Counted from the stretch's first letter, positions 1 to 15,512 are shown. The stretch: 64,000 nucleotides of DNA from Cardiocondyla obscurior (GCF_019399895.1 NC_091866.1:8127308-8191307), one strand, 5' to 3'. Program-made: numbers and translations. The notes: generated by a model not told the origin, from the sequence alone.

Positions 1-3000
1 AGTCTGAACGTTATGAAGAAATATATGCACTCTTTATACAGAATTACATGCCCGGACGGGATTTTCCGAGCCAGTTCCTCGACATATCTTCCACTCTTAT
101 ATGTAATAACAGAGGGATAATCGGTACCTCATTTACGAGAAATCGATAATTTTCCGCGGGAGAACACCAATTCATTGCCGCAACGATCGCACCGATAATA
201 CCAAAAAATGCACGCGACACATCAGCTATATATAGCCATAATGACTCCAAGGACACTCTCGTGAATCAATCTCTGACTTTTATATCGAATATCCCCGCGT
301 TTTGTTTCCTTTACGCTACGCTTCGCGGCACGCCACGGCGAAGCTCCTCGCCTGCATTAAAACTCTTTCCTACCGAGGGGCAATTCGGACAGATTACAGG
401 GCTTTATTCGACAAACGCTAATTAATCTAATTATCGACATCTCGGCTCGTACACGAGATCAAAAGAAGATTCTGGTATACGTTATTATACTACCTACGGA
501 AATTTTTGGGAACTTTCGCAGTCACGCAATGTCTCGATATAATTCGTGGAATAACTTTATACAAAGGGTCCGATATTACGCCCGCCGCCCTCGATTCCCC
601 CCTCGGCCGTTCCTCTTTCGCGGGAGAGCGATTTGCCACGTATCGAATATCAAATGTGCCTTGGGGCAAATAATCGCGGCACGTATACATATACCCTCGC
701 ACACCGCCTTCATCGTACATAAAAAAACAAAAAAACAAAAAAAAAAATCGTAAGAAACGCACGAATGTAATATCGATTCCACGAGTTGCATTCCGGCGTA
801 ATCGCGTCATTATATGTATCATTTGTCAGCAAATTGTTTTGCTCGATAAAACGCGTGGAAATTTTGCAACCACTCCGCCGAGTACTTCGAAAATGTCGAG
901 TAAAATAAAAGTTTGGCCTGCCTGGTCACTCGTATCGCAATTGCGACAACAAACAGAATCATTAATAATAATGGAAGCGGTAATAAAAGATTACCTTACG
1001 ACCCACTTCCATATGTTTATTTATTATTGCCGCTTTAATGACAATAGTATATAATTAACGACAATATTACAATTCCGCTCACACATACGGGCGCACACGT
1101 AAAAAGTATCGTATCGACTTTGAGGACAGGTAGAGATAACGCTGTTATATATTTTCACAAAATTGTGCTGATACAGCAGGAAAACTTGTCGCAATTGCGA
1201 AAGCGTACTGTTTATTAAATTTTCGTAGGCGATTAATTGAAATTAATTCGCTCTATCTCTACGAATCATCCTCAAGGATTTTCCTCTTTCGGTTACGCCG
1301 CGACACAATAGACGCCGGTACACAATAAACAAAATGATAAAAATGTACGCGAGATGAGAGGAGTCACTACCTCGGGCGTCCTGCGGGTCTCCCGAGAGTA
1401 AAAGCGCGCGTCCGTACGCAATTAAAGGATTATCAGGCCGTTGAAAATTAATAAAAAAATTAATTGTCGGTATTTACGACGTGGGAGATAACGATCGGCT
1501 CGCGGGCCAGTCGGATAAATTAATAGCCCAGGCGGCGGGTCGATTAAGCGACGAAAGAGGACCGGACGAAAGGGGTCACGTAACGGGCGGCTCGGCGCGA
1601 CTCGCGCGTGGGGCGCGAGCGTAAACGGGAAAGAAACGGGATACCGTAAACACGGGGCTTCTCGCCGCAGACTTAAGGTCTGGATGGGGAAGGTGGTTGG
1701 TGTCAGCACGCGACCTCGCGGATACGCGGCGTGCGTCCGCGAGGCGGTATCTACTCGTCTCCTCTCCTCCGCCGGTTTCGCCTCGGCTCGGACTGCCGGC
1801 GTAAAGCCCACGTTGACAGACCGGGGCGTCAACGCCGAGCCCTAATTTACGCGCGAGCGAGTAGTACAAATAAATACTTGTAATTAACTAATTTCTCTCG
1901 TTCAAAGGGAAAATAATTTTTGCTCCGCAACAAAGAATTCTAACCGCGTCGCGTCATCGAAATTTTTCATATGCCGTGAGCGCCCTGACACGGTTCCAGA
2001 AACAATAGATTTATTGTAAAAGCTCGCACACATCGGAGATTCAAGTTTGCACGCCAATCGGAGCGACAGCCGCAAACGACTTGGGTCGGGCCTCCTCGAC
2101 ATTTTTCTACCGGCTGAGTAATTTATGCCGCGCTTATAACCGAAACGTACCAAGTGGGAAGGGTGTCGGCGGCTGCGAGTCGACCGGTCGATCGCGAGAA
2201 AATGTACGGCGTTCTTATGGCGGTCTCGCTCGCGGCGGGGTGCAGGTAATATCAAACGCGCGGCGGCCTTATAGGGATTCTGTTACTAATATGCCCCGGT
2301 AGCGGTAGGAACCCCCTGTGTTGCACATTATCCGATACCAATAATGCGACTAATCGAGTTAGCTTCACCCCTTAAGCTGATATGTAGCTTTATACAAGTA
2401 CAACGTAACGATCGCGGACGCGGGAGAGGCAAGAGATCCGCCCGCGAACCATCTACGGTTCATAAATTCGGTAATACATAACCGGCAACGATCTTTCCAC
2501 CGGTGGCAGGTAATAGTTGCGGGCGATAAGACGCGCAAGACGAAGGTAAAAATATTACAGGCGTTACGAGGCCGCGGAAAGAAAGGCGGGGAAGGTGAGA
2601 GCGAAAGGGGAAAGGCAAAGAAGAGGGCGAGAGAGAGGGAGAACGGTAAAAAGAGAACCCCGTTCACTCCTCCGGAGGAGCGACTGGGCTCGATGTTTTA
2701 CGGTCTAGCCCGCGATCGCAAAAAATCACGATCACGGAGAAACGGCGATGGAGGCGCAGCAACGGCAGCTGTACGGCGCGCAACCGTGGTAGGCGCATGG
2801 TAATTCTCATTGAACGCGTAATTATATTAATTGTCGGCTCTCGGCCGGACAAATTGCGGCTTTAAAACCCGCCCGAGTCTTTCGCGCGGCGACCGAAAAA
2901 CATCGACCTCGCAAACGGAAGAGAACAGCCCTTCCCGCCACGAGTCGCCTTCTTCTTCCTCCGAAATGTCCCTCCGTCTAAAGAAAATAAAAGAGGGACA

Positions 3001-6000
3001 GCTGCCCGCGACAAGCTGCTTAAAACGTACCGGTCAATGTATGTACCAAGTGTTTAAACCCTCGCCTGCCGGTACGTTACCGCGCATTGCGATCCTGAAT
3101 TGCGCCACGAGGTCGTGTTCTCGGCGAAAACAACAGGTGAAAATGTCCCCCTCGCTTCTTTCTCCACTTGACTTTCTTCGAGCAACGTTTTTGTCAAACA
3201 TTATTTCCGAGTCAATAAAAGTTAGTAAAAATAATAAAAAAAAGAACAAAAAAAAAAAAAAAAAACGTCAGCTTTTAGCGTCGATCAATATACGCGAGAT
3301 TGTTAAAAAGTTCCAGCAGCGCGTGTAGCCCGCGCGCGGTGCGTTCAAGCGCGCACGTGGAATTCGGCTATTAAGCCCGAAACCCCGAACGACCTATAAA
3401 ATTCGTCTGGCCTCGCGCGTTGTCTGCGAGCGTGCATTAAGCGCTTGCGGTTATGCGTCTACGCTACGCACAGGTGTCCGAGAGAGAGGCCCCCCCTGCG
3501 CTACGCGGCCGAGGAAGCCGTAGCGCTGAATAAAAGATTCACGAGTCCACATGGATGCTGCCTCGAATAAATATCGCGTCGAGAGGAAGAAAACTTATGG
3601 CCGCGCCGTATCGACGATGCCTTCCCGAGACGTTAAACATGCCCCGGATGAGATAAACGTTCGTTAATACGGCGAAATTCCAGCGCAAGCACCGCGCCGG
3701 GGTTTCGCGATTCGTTGCGAGTTATTAAGCGCAGTTTACCCTCGGAGAATCGAATGCAAGTCGGCGGTTCTCGGTGTTGGCGGAACCTCTGGTCTCATAT
3801 CGAGATTATAGTCACGGATCGCGAACAAAGTTTTGTTCTCCGAGGTTGCGCGGTTACCCGGCGCCTCCTCCCTTCTCCCTAACGTGCGAGCGGCCCTCTT
3901 CGGCGCTTTACGATCTCTAATTATAACGATTACGTCGATCTTTTACGGGGCGAACTTTCGTTCCTGCCGGCACGATGTCTCGCTTCTCAGAAGGAAGCGC
4001 AAAGAAGGGGCGACAACGGAATCGCGGCGGAAAGCCTGGATACGCCCGATTCGATCGAGTTGACTGGGGTCTGCGCGAAAAGCACTGTTCCAAAAAGCAA
4101 ACATAATTTGCATTACACTTTTCTCAATATTACTTTTCATCTAATTGAACTTTCCTGCCCGAGAATGCGTACGTGTCGATTGCGCGACTGACGTTCCGTA
4201 TATCGAATCTGGCGGGATGGTGTCAAGAGAGGTTTGTCTTTTTCGCTTCGGCAATTGAGTCGTTTTCTAGGAAGAAACGGAGACGAGCGGCGACGGGAGA
4301 CAAAAAGGAAGAATCGCAGGAGCAAGCTCACCAACGCTGGCTCGGAGCGATCGCGAATTCGTCCAATCGCGTTCACATTCTTAATGCCGGCTGCAGCGAA
4401 CATTCAGCTGCCGCGTGCCCTCGGGCCCTACGATTCGAACGGCTTCGACTATACTATATTCGAAATGATCTTCCTCCTCCCGCTCACCCCCTCTTACCCT
4501 CCCGCCCAGCCTCCCTCCCATCTGAGATGGTCTCGCTACTTGTTTTTTTTTTATCTTTTTTTTTTTCGCGGGGTGAGGCCTCGACTCTCTGTCCAATCGT
4601 TGCCCACGGAATTTCATATCGACGTCGGGGATGGCGAGCGGCCCTCATCGTCGTACATAATAATAGAGCAGAATATAATGTTGGCGGACGAACGACCCGC
4701 GGCTAAAATGTATTACGACCGGCGGAACACCGATGCAACACCGACGAAGAGGCCGTCGCCATCATCCACGGCACGATCGACAGCATCCTCGTCGGCCATC
4801 GAGAGCGCGCCCGTTACGTCCAACGCTAGACGGTTATACATTGCGAAATTACACATTACGTAAACACGATGCACGGCTCATTGTGGGAAAATGTATGGCC
4901 GTTTTGACGATTCGACGGCGTTTCATCTTTCGATACGAGACACCGAGGTGTCGTTGTTTCAAGAAACATCTAAGATAATTTTTCTTTTTTTTTTTTTAAT
5001 AAAAAAAATTAATTTTTTTTTATGCCGAAAGCTGCACAGGGCTATAAAATAATTTCCCGCGGGCGGTTTTTCCTCCGTACGACCGCGTCGCTGTAAAGAT
5101 ACGATTCGAGTACCAGTGATGGTGCGCTACATACCGCGTATGTACTACGTATTCCGCGTATCGCATTATGTACACGGGGAAAAGGCGGTGTGGCATCCGT
5201 AGGTGCCGGGTCGAAGAAGAGGCGAAGAGATGCGTACGAACACGCCGCGGTGTACATAAAGGGAACGCGGGAGACTCGCGAGCGAGAGACAGAGAGAAGA
5301 ATCGAAGGAAGAACGGAGGGGAGGGATGGGCGGTAAGTACATAGGATGAGACGTTTATATACCCCCGACGATGTCTATAACGCCTCGAGTTACGAGACGC
5401 CTTTACGAGCGAATGCAACTCGCGCCAGACGTCAAGAGGCGAACCCCCGTTTCGAAGTTTGATGGCGCGACACGGGCCCTGAGCGTAACCTCCGAAATAT
5501 CTCGCTCTTTTTTTTCCTCCTCCACCCTTTTTCCGCTTTCTCGCGGCACGGCATTTCGTTCGGCGCGACCTCCTCTCCCGCACTTTCGAGAGCGACGTCT
5601 TTCCCGAACGCGAGTACTTAGATAACCGGCCTGGTACAATCGTGCGCGCGAATCGATACATTTTTTCTAAAATAAAGGACGAAGAAAAAACGTCGTTGAA
5701 AAAGTCAGAACTCAAGATATATCCCGAAGATAGATCTCGGATTGCAGACGATAGTCGGAGGTACAGAAGGGATGTTGGGCGTAACAATCGAGACCGCCGG
5801 AAATCCGAGAACGGAGGGTAAACCCGGCACACGCGTGTCGCCAACAATGCCAGGCCAACAGTCGTCGCGTAGCTTCGTCAGACAATTTCTTCTTTTCTAA
5901 CGAACGTAAAATTTCCAGCGGCCATCTCTTCCCCGAGTCGTAATTCCCCTCCCGCGCCGAGGAAGCAGCGGGTCGGCCGGGCCATTAAATTAATAATTTG

Positions 6001-7450
6001 TGGTCGACAACGGCATTGTGAGATCCGATGCAATCGTTATAATATGCAGCATTTTATTATCGGTTCCGATGGCGTATGCTAATTTACTGCTAATTGTATT
6101 CCGCGGGCGACAATGATGCCTCGGTGGCAGAATGCAATCGCTGCCGCAAAACGAACGTTGGAATTATTGTCTGCGTGGCGGCGTCGCCCCGAGTCCCGAG
6201 AGCTGACGCGCTTCGACATCGCGTTAAAAAGTAACTCCGAGACGTGACGATTTCCCACTGACATGCATGAAAAATTTCCAAGTAAAATGGAGAAACGTTG
6301 AGCGACGACGAGGCTCCGCGGAATTCTTTACAAAGTCATTTGGAAAGGTGGTACTAACTAACGGACCTGTCGGCGGATTTCTTATCTCCCGATAAAGATC
6401 GTACGTGCTGAAGAATAATTACGCGACTGCAATCACATTAACTTTATTATTATTTCCGATTTTTCCCTATTTCGTAAACCTGCGCGATCTAAAAATTTAT
6501 CGTGGAAGCGCGATAGAAAAATTCAACTCGTAACAAACGAAGGAACACTTATGCATATATAACGTCCCCCTCGCGAATATTAACCCAAGTCCGTTTAATT
6601 CTGTTTCAAAACTGGCCGAACATCGTTAAAGCGTCGATAACCTTTCATTACGCGATCGCTCGGGCCATTTTTGTATCGAAGAGGCGGCAAAATGTTGCGC
6701 CAGCAAGGGTGATCGTTAAAGCGTGCACCGGCTTTTCAAGCATGCGATCGTTCTGTCGTGCGGAGGCGAGCATTGACTCGTCCAAGTCACCGCGATATGT
6801 TCGTAGTTTTAAAACCGGTCGTTAACAACGACGAGCTTGTTCCGGTATGTGATTATACCGTGGTACCGGCAAAACGCACAATTTTGATACGCCAGGCATT
6901 TATCTCTCGCCGTAACGATAATGCTCTAAATCGTTTAAACGCGTTCACGACGAAAATATTCTCATCGGATTGAAAATCCCGAGACGTCGACACACGGTAA
7001 AAGTAATTTATTATTTGTTATCGGCTCGATGAAAATTAATGACGAAAGTAAACGAGCATTAATAAACGCAGAGTTGGGAAAATAAATTACATCCGGAAGT
7101 ACGCGCATTAATATAACGCACAGCGACCAGCATTTAATCTTATGCGCCCACAGGCGACCGGGATCGGCATAAAAGGCGGAAATCGAACCGCTTTAGAAAT
7201 TTCGAGGACAGGAGGAACTTGGAAAACATGCGGTCGGCACGTGCTGTCCATTCCGTTGCCTGTCCCTTTAGCTCGAGTGAAAAAGAGAATATTAACGTCA
7301 CAGTGGCTCTCCATTTCTGGATGGAAAATGGGAAAAATCTAATCCTTAAAGGATCTCAATTGCGATCCATTTTCATAATTTTTCGCATCGCAGACGAAAA
7401 GATCAGAATTTTGCTACGCGTAGTTCAAAGTGATCATTTTAGCACTACGT
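1..7450. other. Non-coding DNA, mixed composition
   Basis: I see no supported gene. GC-rich blocks occur at about 1360-1860, 2560-2960, 3300-4080 and 5080-5640, separated by AT-rich DNA and short A or T runs (721-748, 3237-3264, 4981-5020). The longest open frame in the window lies here on the minus strand (5020-5847, 275 codons). It is rich in Arg, Ser and low-complexity runs such as KGGGGKKR, resembles no family I know, and overlaps open frames on the other strand, so I treat it as chance. Part of this stretch may belong to the long first intron of the minus-strand gene at 18.2 kb. Confidence 0.5.
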
Positions 7451-9300
7451 TATTTTTCATCTATCCCTTGTCAGTTTTTTAAAAAATCAAATTTGTGATA
7501 AATTCTTATTAGTAACTAATTAATAATTAGAAAAATTTCAAAATTAACTCTCTCGTTTGTCACTAAAAAAAACCATTCTTGCAAATAAAAAATAAAAAAG
7601 AACAATTTATAAACGTCGCACTGCCTAAACGATCCTAATTTCAAAGATGAAAATAGTCAAACTTTAGAACATTTATTCTTAAATATTTCATGATTAATAA
7701 ATTATTTTTCCAGGAGATCAAGCCAAATCGTAAGTTGAACTACTTTAAAAGTAAAATTCAGGAAGGCTAAAATGGTTGGCTACGGTATTTGAGACATTAT
7801 TGAAGGGTGCTAGACACCCTGTATATCCAAGGCGCCGCAAAGTTGCCCCCCGTTGAGAAGATAAATTCCGAAATTGTGCGTGGAATCCTTCTATATAGAA
7901 TGAGTGTCGATATCGAACTCATCTATCTGTACAAAATCTAAAGAACTATGTCGCCAAAATCGACGATCTATTGTACAAGAACAATGAAAAAAAAATCCTT
8001 CTAGTGTATAATCCATGATTTATAGTTTTGATGCTATTTTAATGCTAATTTTTTTTTTATTCGGTTAATCGTTAGTTTTAAAACTTTAATATAACATCTA
8101 GAGGCACCTAATTCTTTGTCAAATTTAAGATTTAAAAGGTACGTACTTTCAAAAATTTTGTACTACTTTTAAAAAGAATCTAATTCTTTTTTTTTTTTTT
8201 TTTTTTTAAACATTCTTATTCCAACTGAATAACTTTGCGAAGCCATTAATTTATAGATTTTATAGAATAGCAAACACTTAAATCAGTCACCGACAAAAAA
8301 TATTAAACCTAATATTTAAATATTATTTTAGATATCTTAGATTTTTTTTTCCATCCGTCCATTAAGTCTTTGGTATAAAGGACTCTTACGTAAACTATTA
8401 TCAGAAACGTTGCTACTAAATTTACATTTATGTAATTACGATGTGACTGCAATAGAGCGTCGAAAAAGATAACGTCCAGTTGCGTCAGTACGTTAGCAAC
8501 ACATTGCCAATTGGTTTCTTTCAAAACGATTGTTGGTGACGAATTTTTAAATAATAATTATATTGACGGCTTCTGTCGAAGCGTAATACAATTAAATAAT
8601 ATTTTAAAACAAAAACAGGATGTAAAATGCATAAAATCGAGTGGACAAACCTTTCGTGGACGGTTGTAAAAAAAAATCAAGTATTGTAACAAGTAATAAA
8701 TTGCGTTAACACCGGTAGAAACTAGAATTTTTATCGAAACTAATAAAATAACGATAGCGACAAAATGCCTGTTACTAGTCTCATGTCAATATAACTTCCT
8801 ACACATATTAATTCTTGAAACAAAGTTTTTTTCTTGCTTAAAATCTTTTGTCATTTCTAAGGGATAAATCTTTTCTTCTCTTAGTAACGACTAGAATACA
8901 AGTATAGAATACTTTTTATTTTTCAATAGACAAATTTCCCCGCAAGAGCTTTAAAGCAACGGTAACAATAGTCTAAAAAAAACACGTTGAACCCATTAAG
9001 AAATATGGATTTAAAAGGAAAAGAACATTGTATTTTAATTCATTCGTACTGTTGCATTGACGTAGGTACCTGAAGTACTCAAAAGAAAGGATAAATCGAA
9101 GATAAACTATAGAAGGAAAAAAAAAAAAAAAAAAAAAAAAAATTAAAGACATCTTTTCAACCTTGAATTATAAAACTAAGAAACATAAATTAAAGTTTTC
9201 TGAATGTTACTTTTTTTTAACAAAAATTAATGACCACGAATAAATGTCAAAACTGCAGCCTTCTTTCTTATTCAATTTTATCCTATTCACAACCATAAAA
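7451..9300. other. AT-rich non-coding block with homopolymer tracts
   Basis: Composition falls sharply in GC. The block contains a 21-base T run (8187-8207), a 26-base A run (9117-9142) and a sequence GACACCCTGTATAT near 7810 of a kind common at ends of insect transposable elements. No reading frame of interest is present. It looks like accumulated repeat remnants. Confidence 0.4.
9117..9142. repeat. 26-base A tract
   Basis: An uninterrupted A run in AT-rich non-coding DNA. It may be a retroposon tail, but no element body is recognisable to its left. Confidence 0.95.
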
Positions 9301-12300
9301 ATACTTAGATAAATGTCCAAAGTAAAAATTTTTTATCAATTTCACAATTACATTAATCTTATTAAATTAATAATCTTGCTCGTTTCTTTAATTGTAATTT
9401 CTCGATTACATACTGTAGTTTCTACAGCGTTGAAGATAAAGATTTCGCGTTCTTCGTTCTCCAGATACACGATCAAAACGGTACAAGGGAGGGGAAAAAA
9501 GTCCGATCGCATTCCGGGATTGCAAGTATTTAGGTTAGCAAGCGGCGCGATCTTCGAGTGTTGCGCGTCGTTATAGCTCGCTAGGCATTAATAGTCACGA
9601 AATAGAAGCCTTGGGTGGAATCGTAAAAATATAATTGCGCCGATTGCAACAACGTTATCTGGGCACCGGCGCGGATAATGAACGTGAATGAGCGCATTAC
9701 GGCACTATTATACTTGGCCGGGCTATCGTACTTCGCGCGTATCGTACGTTGCGCGTTGCTTGCCTGTGACGCGTGTAAGCCTATACGCGTGCACAAAGTA
9801 GCTCCCACTTTTGCTTGCGCAAATCACCATTAACGCTCGCGGTGAACAACGGCGGCTTATCGAGGCGCTAAAAAGGAGAACACCGCGCCAATGACCGATC
9901 TCACGTAACCGATCATTTCGCCGCGTAAAATCTTAATAAAAGTATCATTTTTCAATGCCCTCGTTATCTCGTTTCTCCATCGAAATGCCCGTTTAAACTC
10001 TCATCTCGTTGTTTTATGACGCAAGGGCCTCGCGCGGTCATCCGACGACGCCCTAGCCATTCCAAAATTAAATACGCACGAGAGAATGAAAAAGGCACCG
10101 TCGATTTCCAAAGCACAAAATCGTGTCCCCACTTTACTTGATCAAATACGCACGAAATTAAATTTAACCGTCTCTCTCTCCCTCTGTTACGCGGTTCCAC
10201 GAAACCGACCGGTAAGAAGTCGACGACCCGGTCGACCCGAAGCGAAGCCGCGAGATTCCGAAGTGCAGAAGAGCGACGGACCCCGGTAAAGCAGGTGGAG
10301 AGGCAAGAAGAAAGGGACGAACGCGAGAAGAAGAGAGGAGGCGAGCGAGAGAGGCGCGAGTAAAGTCAAAGAGTCAATAAGAGAGCTCGTGGACCTCAGT
10401 GGTCTGTCGAAGCGCGTCGTCTCCCGCTTCGTTGTTTGTACGAGTTCGACGAGGAACCCGTTTCCCTCGAACGTGCACGAACGGACCCCAGCTTCGCGGA
10501 CATCCATCCACCGCGAGTTTACTTAGGACCGCGAGTGATATACGCGATGGCTCAAATTAAATATTTCAACCGTGAGGACGGGGGTGTGGGCAGCGATATA
10601 CGAAAAAAAAAACCATAAAATTGCTTTATGTCATTCGCCGACACGGACGCCCCTACAACAATTGTACTCCATTATAAAATTTTTTTTTAATAAAAAAAGC
10701 TCTTGCAGTTATTGTTAAATCAATTACGCATATCGTTCATTTCTTAACAATTTTATCCCTCCCTTCAACTAAATGTTTCAAAAAAAAATTTTTTTTATTA
10801 AAAAAAATACACGTAAAAAAAAGTTTATAAGTAAATTAAAATGTAGAGTCGAACTGAAGAATATGTCGACGGTTGCGGTTAACTGTGTAGCGGGTGCATC
10901 TTAGAATCAGCTTAAGAAGGGAAGAAAAGAAAGTTTACAAATAGTCTAGACCCTAGGATGGCTCGTGCCACCTGCGACACCTGCATGGGGAAACCTTTTT
11001 CACTGATTGTGTGCGAGAGGACCCACAACCACTTAGATACTAGTCTATAACTGTCTAATAGTCTCTTTTGCCCCAGACAAGAGCAGGAGATATAACCAAT
11101 TGAGAACTGACTTTTTGAAATAGGTCTAGAATTTTTCAATTTTACTTACGAGTGCGATAACGTACACGTTACTGACATGCCACTGATATTTGCTTGCAAC
11201 AAAAATATATTTAATATCTAATTCGCTTTATGCCATTCATATCGATAATATTATTCATAACATTTGCTAGATTTCGTTATCGTGCTTTAACCAATTGGTA
11301 AGTAGAGCACAAAAATATTGCGCCTTTTATTGCATATATGTATAAAAAAAAAAAAAAATCTCCCTTTATTTATTTTATCTTTTAAGAAATTTTTTTATCC
11401 ATTTTCCTTTAAAATCGAAAGTTACGGACTCCAAGTTATTTTGTCGCCTTAAAACGCCCCGAGAGAGGAGAGAGATTATTCCTCGTCAGCTAAAAGCGAG
11501 GGAGAAAATTTATTTCTTTCTCTTCCGTGGAAATTTAGATACTGAAAAAAAGACTAACGCAGACTAACCTTTAAGGGCTGATCGGGGTAAGAGGAGCGAA
11601 TCTCGTGGGTCCATCCACGGTAGCTACGCGGTTAAGGAACTCGTCGAAACGCTGATAATTGGCAGTTGCATTCCCGAGGTACGGCGGTATCCGAGGTAAT
11701 AAGCCAGTCCAGAATAGAAGATACCCACGGACGCGACTAGTTTAGCGACCAAGTATAGCGTTACGCGGGCCATTATGCTCGTCAGATCGGTAATCTACGC
11801 TCCATAACACGGCGAGGCAGCCAATTGATACCGTGATTTTAATACTCGCGTACAATGAGATACACCGGTACCCGACTGAATGTGCCTTGGCACATCCTGC
11901 AGATGAGAAAAAGAGGTATCCGGCAAAATATTCATAAAAATATGAATAGACAGGGAATAATTAACGAAGTTGTAGAAGGCTAGCTGAAGCTGGGAGACTA
12001 ACGGTTGTAATACTTTTACTTATAAATTCGTACACGTAATTTAAAATTATTTTCCATCGAGAAAAATGATATAATCATAAATAACAGGTCGCGACATGTA
12101 ATATATAGATATATGTATTAAAAAATTAATTAATTTTAATTGTGGCAGAGGACCGTGATCAACGTATCGTTAGCGGTTATAGCTCGCGTTAATAAAGACG
12201 ATATACCTGCGTTTAAACATCTTTTCGCTTTATGCATATTGTTATCTTCCAAACGCGCAATATCGATTTAAATATAGCCTCGTGTCATTGAGTAACGCAA

Positions 12301-15300
12301 TAAAACTTTCAAATATTCTGATAAATAATTCTTATCAATGACTTTCATAGCGCCATTAAGCGCGCGAATATCACGAACGAAATTTCTACGATTCACGGGC
12401 AGAATTAAATTTACAGCTATCTCTGTCGTTTATTATTCATAGAAAATGTAATAATTGTGCAATGAAAATTTTAAGTGTCTGCCTAAGACCTTAGGCGAGG
12501 TAAATATTCCGCATAATAACGAGTGAGCGCGAGTGTCTGAAAGATAAAGTTTTTTGTCATTTATTACGAATAATCTGGGATTGACGTAACCGTTTAATAT
12601 TTTTTCGTAACCTACTTGGGAATTGTTAAGGAAACTGGCGCCTTTCGCCGCACGCGGCTTGCCCAACGTTAGGCACCGAGGCTGCGTTTTCTGCTCTCGA
12701 TAAAATCGCGTCATTATACGATCGATAATCGTCGCGAGGGAGTGCAAGGAATATGGTGCACCGCGATCGTGTCGATCGTATCAAGCTTTTCGCCTTGTCG
12801 ATTTTAGACCCCCTTCGTTCTCTCGCCCGCCACATCGACGTTATCGATGCCATCGAGCTAGATGACCGATTATCCGAGTCTTGGGCTCGCGTTATAACAC
12901 GGTAATAATTTGACATGTCGGAACTGCAACCTAACGATACTTTTCACTCAACGCCTCTCTCAAACCCCTTCTCGCCGAGCGTACGAAAATTGTCGAGGTA
13001 CATAAATTAGGGAATAAATTTATAATTAAAAAAAGAGGTGTCGGTAAATATTTTCCCGCGCGAGAGCCAATTAATTAATTAATTAATTTTTTTTTTTTTT
13101 GAATTTTTCGTCAAACATTTTCGGTGTTTAACATCGCGAATAAAAATTGAGGTTTTTCTTTCAATTTGCGGCAATGCAGTAAAATGGTCACGGAGGAACG
13201 AAGCAGGAATGCTTCTCTTGGTTGGTAGAGGAAAGGGGCACATCATCGATTCGCACTCGTCTCGTAAGAGGAGAGCTCGCGTACGTATAAAGACTAGGCG
13301 TGACCGGGACCGAGTGGACCAATCGCGATTCAGTCCTTTTCGTATTTTTTTTTCTTTATTTCATTCAGAGACGCCCCCTCTGCCGCGCTTTGATGCTCCT
13401 GCGCCGCCGCGCGCACGCCGATAATTCCCCACCAGCAGCGAAGGCTACCTTCTGCGTTTCTCGTCGTGATTCCCCACCAAGCCCCAGGAACACGCCGCTT
13501 TTCTCGGACGCCTCGGGATCGGGATCACGCGCACTGGCCCGACGTTGCACGCGGATGCACGCGCCTTCCTGCGAATCGCGCTCCGATGCGTACGAATAAT
13601 TTAACACCACAGGGGGGAGAGCCGGCCACCTGCCCGCCGCTCGTTCTCGCGTAATTAATAACGTTTCGTCAACCCCGCGCGGACCCGCACGCCGATGGAA
13701 TTCATCGCCCGAGAGATTCATCGATCGATACCGGCTATCCGAAGCCTTTCACGTTTAACGTACGGGCTGCGATCTTTATCTGCCACGTTAGTCTTTAATA
13801 GCGAATTCTTCGAGCAACGTCAGTCGAGACGATTTCTCCTTGAGAAAATTATTGCTCGTCCCTGATTCACGAATGCACCCTCGGAGAGAAGGAAAAAAAG
13901 AAAGAAAAAAAAAAAATAAGAAGAAGCGAGGAAGGCCCTTGCAATTCTGTGCTCGGTCGTTCGAGGGCCCGGCCAAGTTCCGGCAGGATATTACCTCCAA
14001 AATCTAATTATGAAATCTTTATAGGGCAATCGTAAAACAGCCGAATAATAAAGGCGTTCGTAGCGCGCCCCGTGAATCCGTCAAGGCCTCGCCGCGTTTC
14101 ATTTCGATATAATAGGAGATCCGTGTGTATCTTGGACAGGGGCCCCGTAAAACGAAACGCTGAAACGCTCTGGGGAAGCTTGAAGGACGTGTTGTCGAAA
14201 TCGTTTTCTTTTCGGGGGAAATAGATATGCTGCATAGACTATATCTATCCCTCTAATGGAAACATTTATTCGGAAAGCACAAATACCGGTATCTCTCCAG
14301 ACACGGACTAAAATAAAAGGTCACGATTTATGATCTTTGTTAAAAAAAAAATAAAATAAAAAAAAATAAAAAACGACTGCCGAGAGTCACAACGTCTAAT
14401 TGCAATCAAGTAACGAGATATCGTGTCGCGAGAAAGCTTGAAAGATTTGCAACGAAAGGTTGTAAAAATCGAAGAGACCAGAGTCCGGCCGTTTCTTTTT
14501 CTATCGCGAAGAATACCTCGCGGGGTGCCAAGACGCGATCGCGTTTCGAGAGCCAAATCTCCGGGACAATTTCACGAACAACTTCCGCGATCGCGGAAGG
14601 CGACAATGCGTCGTCATTATAAACGCCGGGACCCACCGTAATGAGACGTGACGTCACGACATGGCGTCTGCAGGTGAACGAGCAGCGAAACGGTGGGTAC
14701 CGTAGGTGAGCGCATTCGCTAGTCGATCCGATTGGCCGAAGGGGGAATCCCCGCCCTTGCCGCCGCTCGTGTACACCGACGAGCCCGCGAATCCCTCCAA
14801 CCCTCTCCTCCCATCCTCTCACCCCTTTCGCGAGCGAGTCTCTCCGAGTGAGGTTCCTATCTCTCTCTCTCTCCCCCTTTTACTGCTCTCCTGATTATCC
14901 GTGCCCCGTGTGCCTATCTTCCGTTTTTTTTTTTCCCTTCTACGCGCGTTGCTCGACCGATGACGTCGCGCTTGCTGATAACACGCGCAAACGCACCCAC
15001 ACGCCACGACAACCTCCCAAGTGGATCTGTTTACAACTTTACACCTATACGTACGCGATGACAAGTATGATCCGCGAGATACTTTTTTCTCGCCCGTTTT
15101 TCAAAGGTATTACTCCCTTCCCTCTTTCTCTCTCTCTCGTATTACACCGAAATTGCCCGATGCAATTATTAACACACATGCATACACGGTTTATATAGAT
15201 GTAATTAGTATGATTAGCGCATCTATTGAAATACAGGAAAAATTAAAGTTCCACGAAGCGAGAAAACGTCTGTGTTTCGCGTGAATTGGAACTTTATATT

Positions 15301-15478
15301 CATTTCACTCACGATCGGCACGCGAACGCAGATAATAATTTACGATGGCAATTACGTATTAAAGGTCCAGAAATGTGGAATGAGCGCAAATAGACGGAAG
15401 GTCTTGCAGTCCGGTGTCGTAAGGTGCATTTTAAGAAACGAAAACTCGGGAGCATTAAACATAGTCATTTTGCAAATC

Positions 15479-15512
<34 letters not shown>

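Noticed and set aside
5020..5847. 275-codon minus-strand open frame, the longest in the window
   Set aside because: It is rich in Arg, Ser and low-complexity runs, has no recognisable domain, and overlaps open frames on the opposite strand in GC-rich DNA.
10912..11139. 75-codon minus-strand frame considered as a transposase remnant
   Set aside because: No transposase motif or terminal repeats could be recognised around it.
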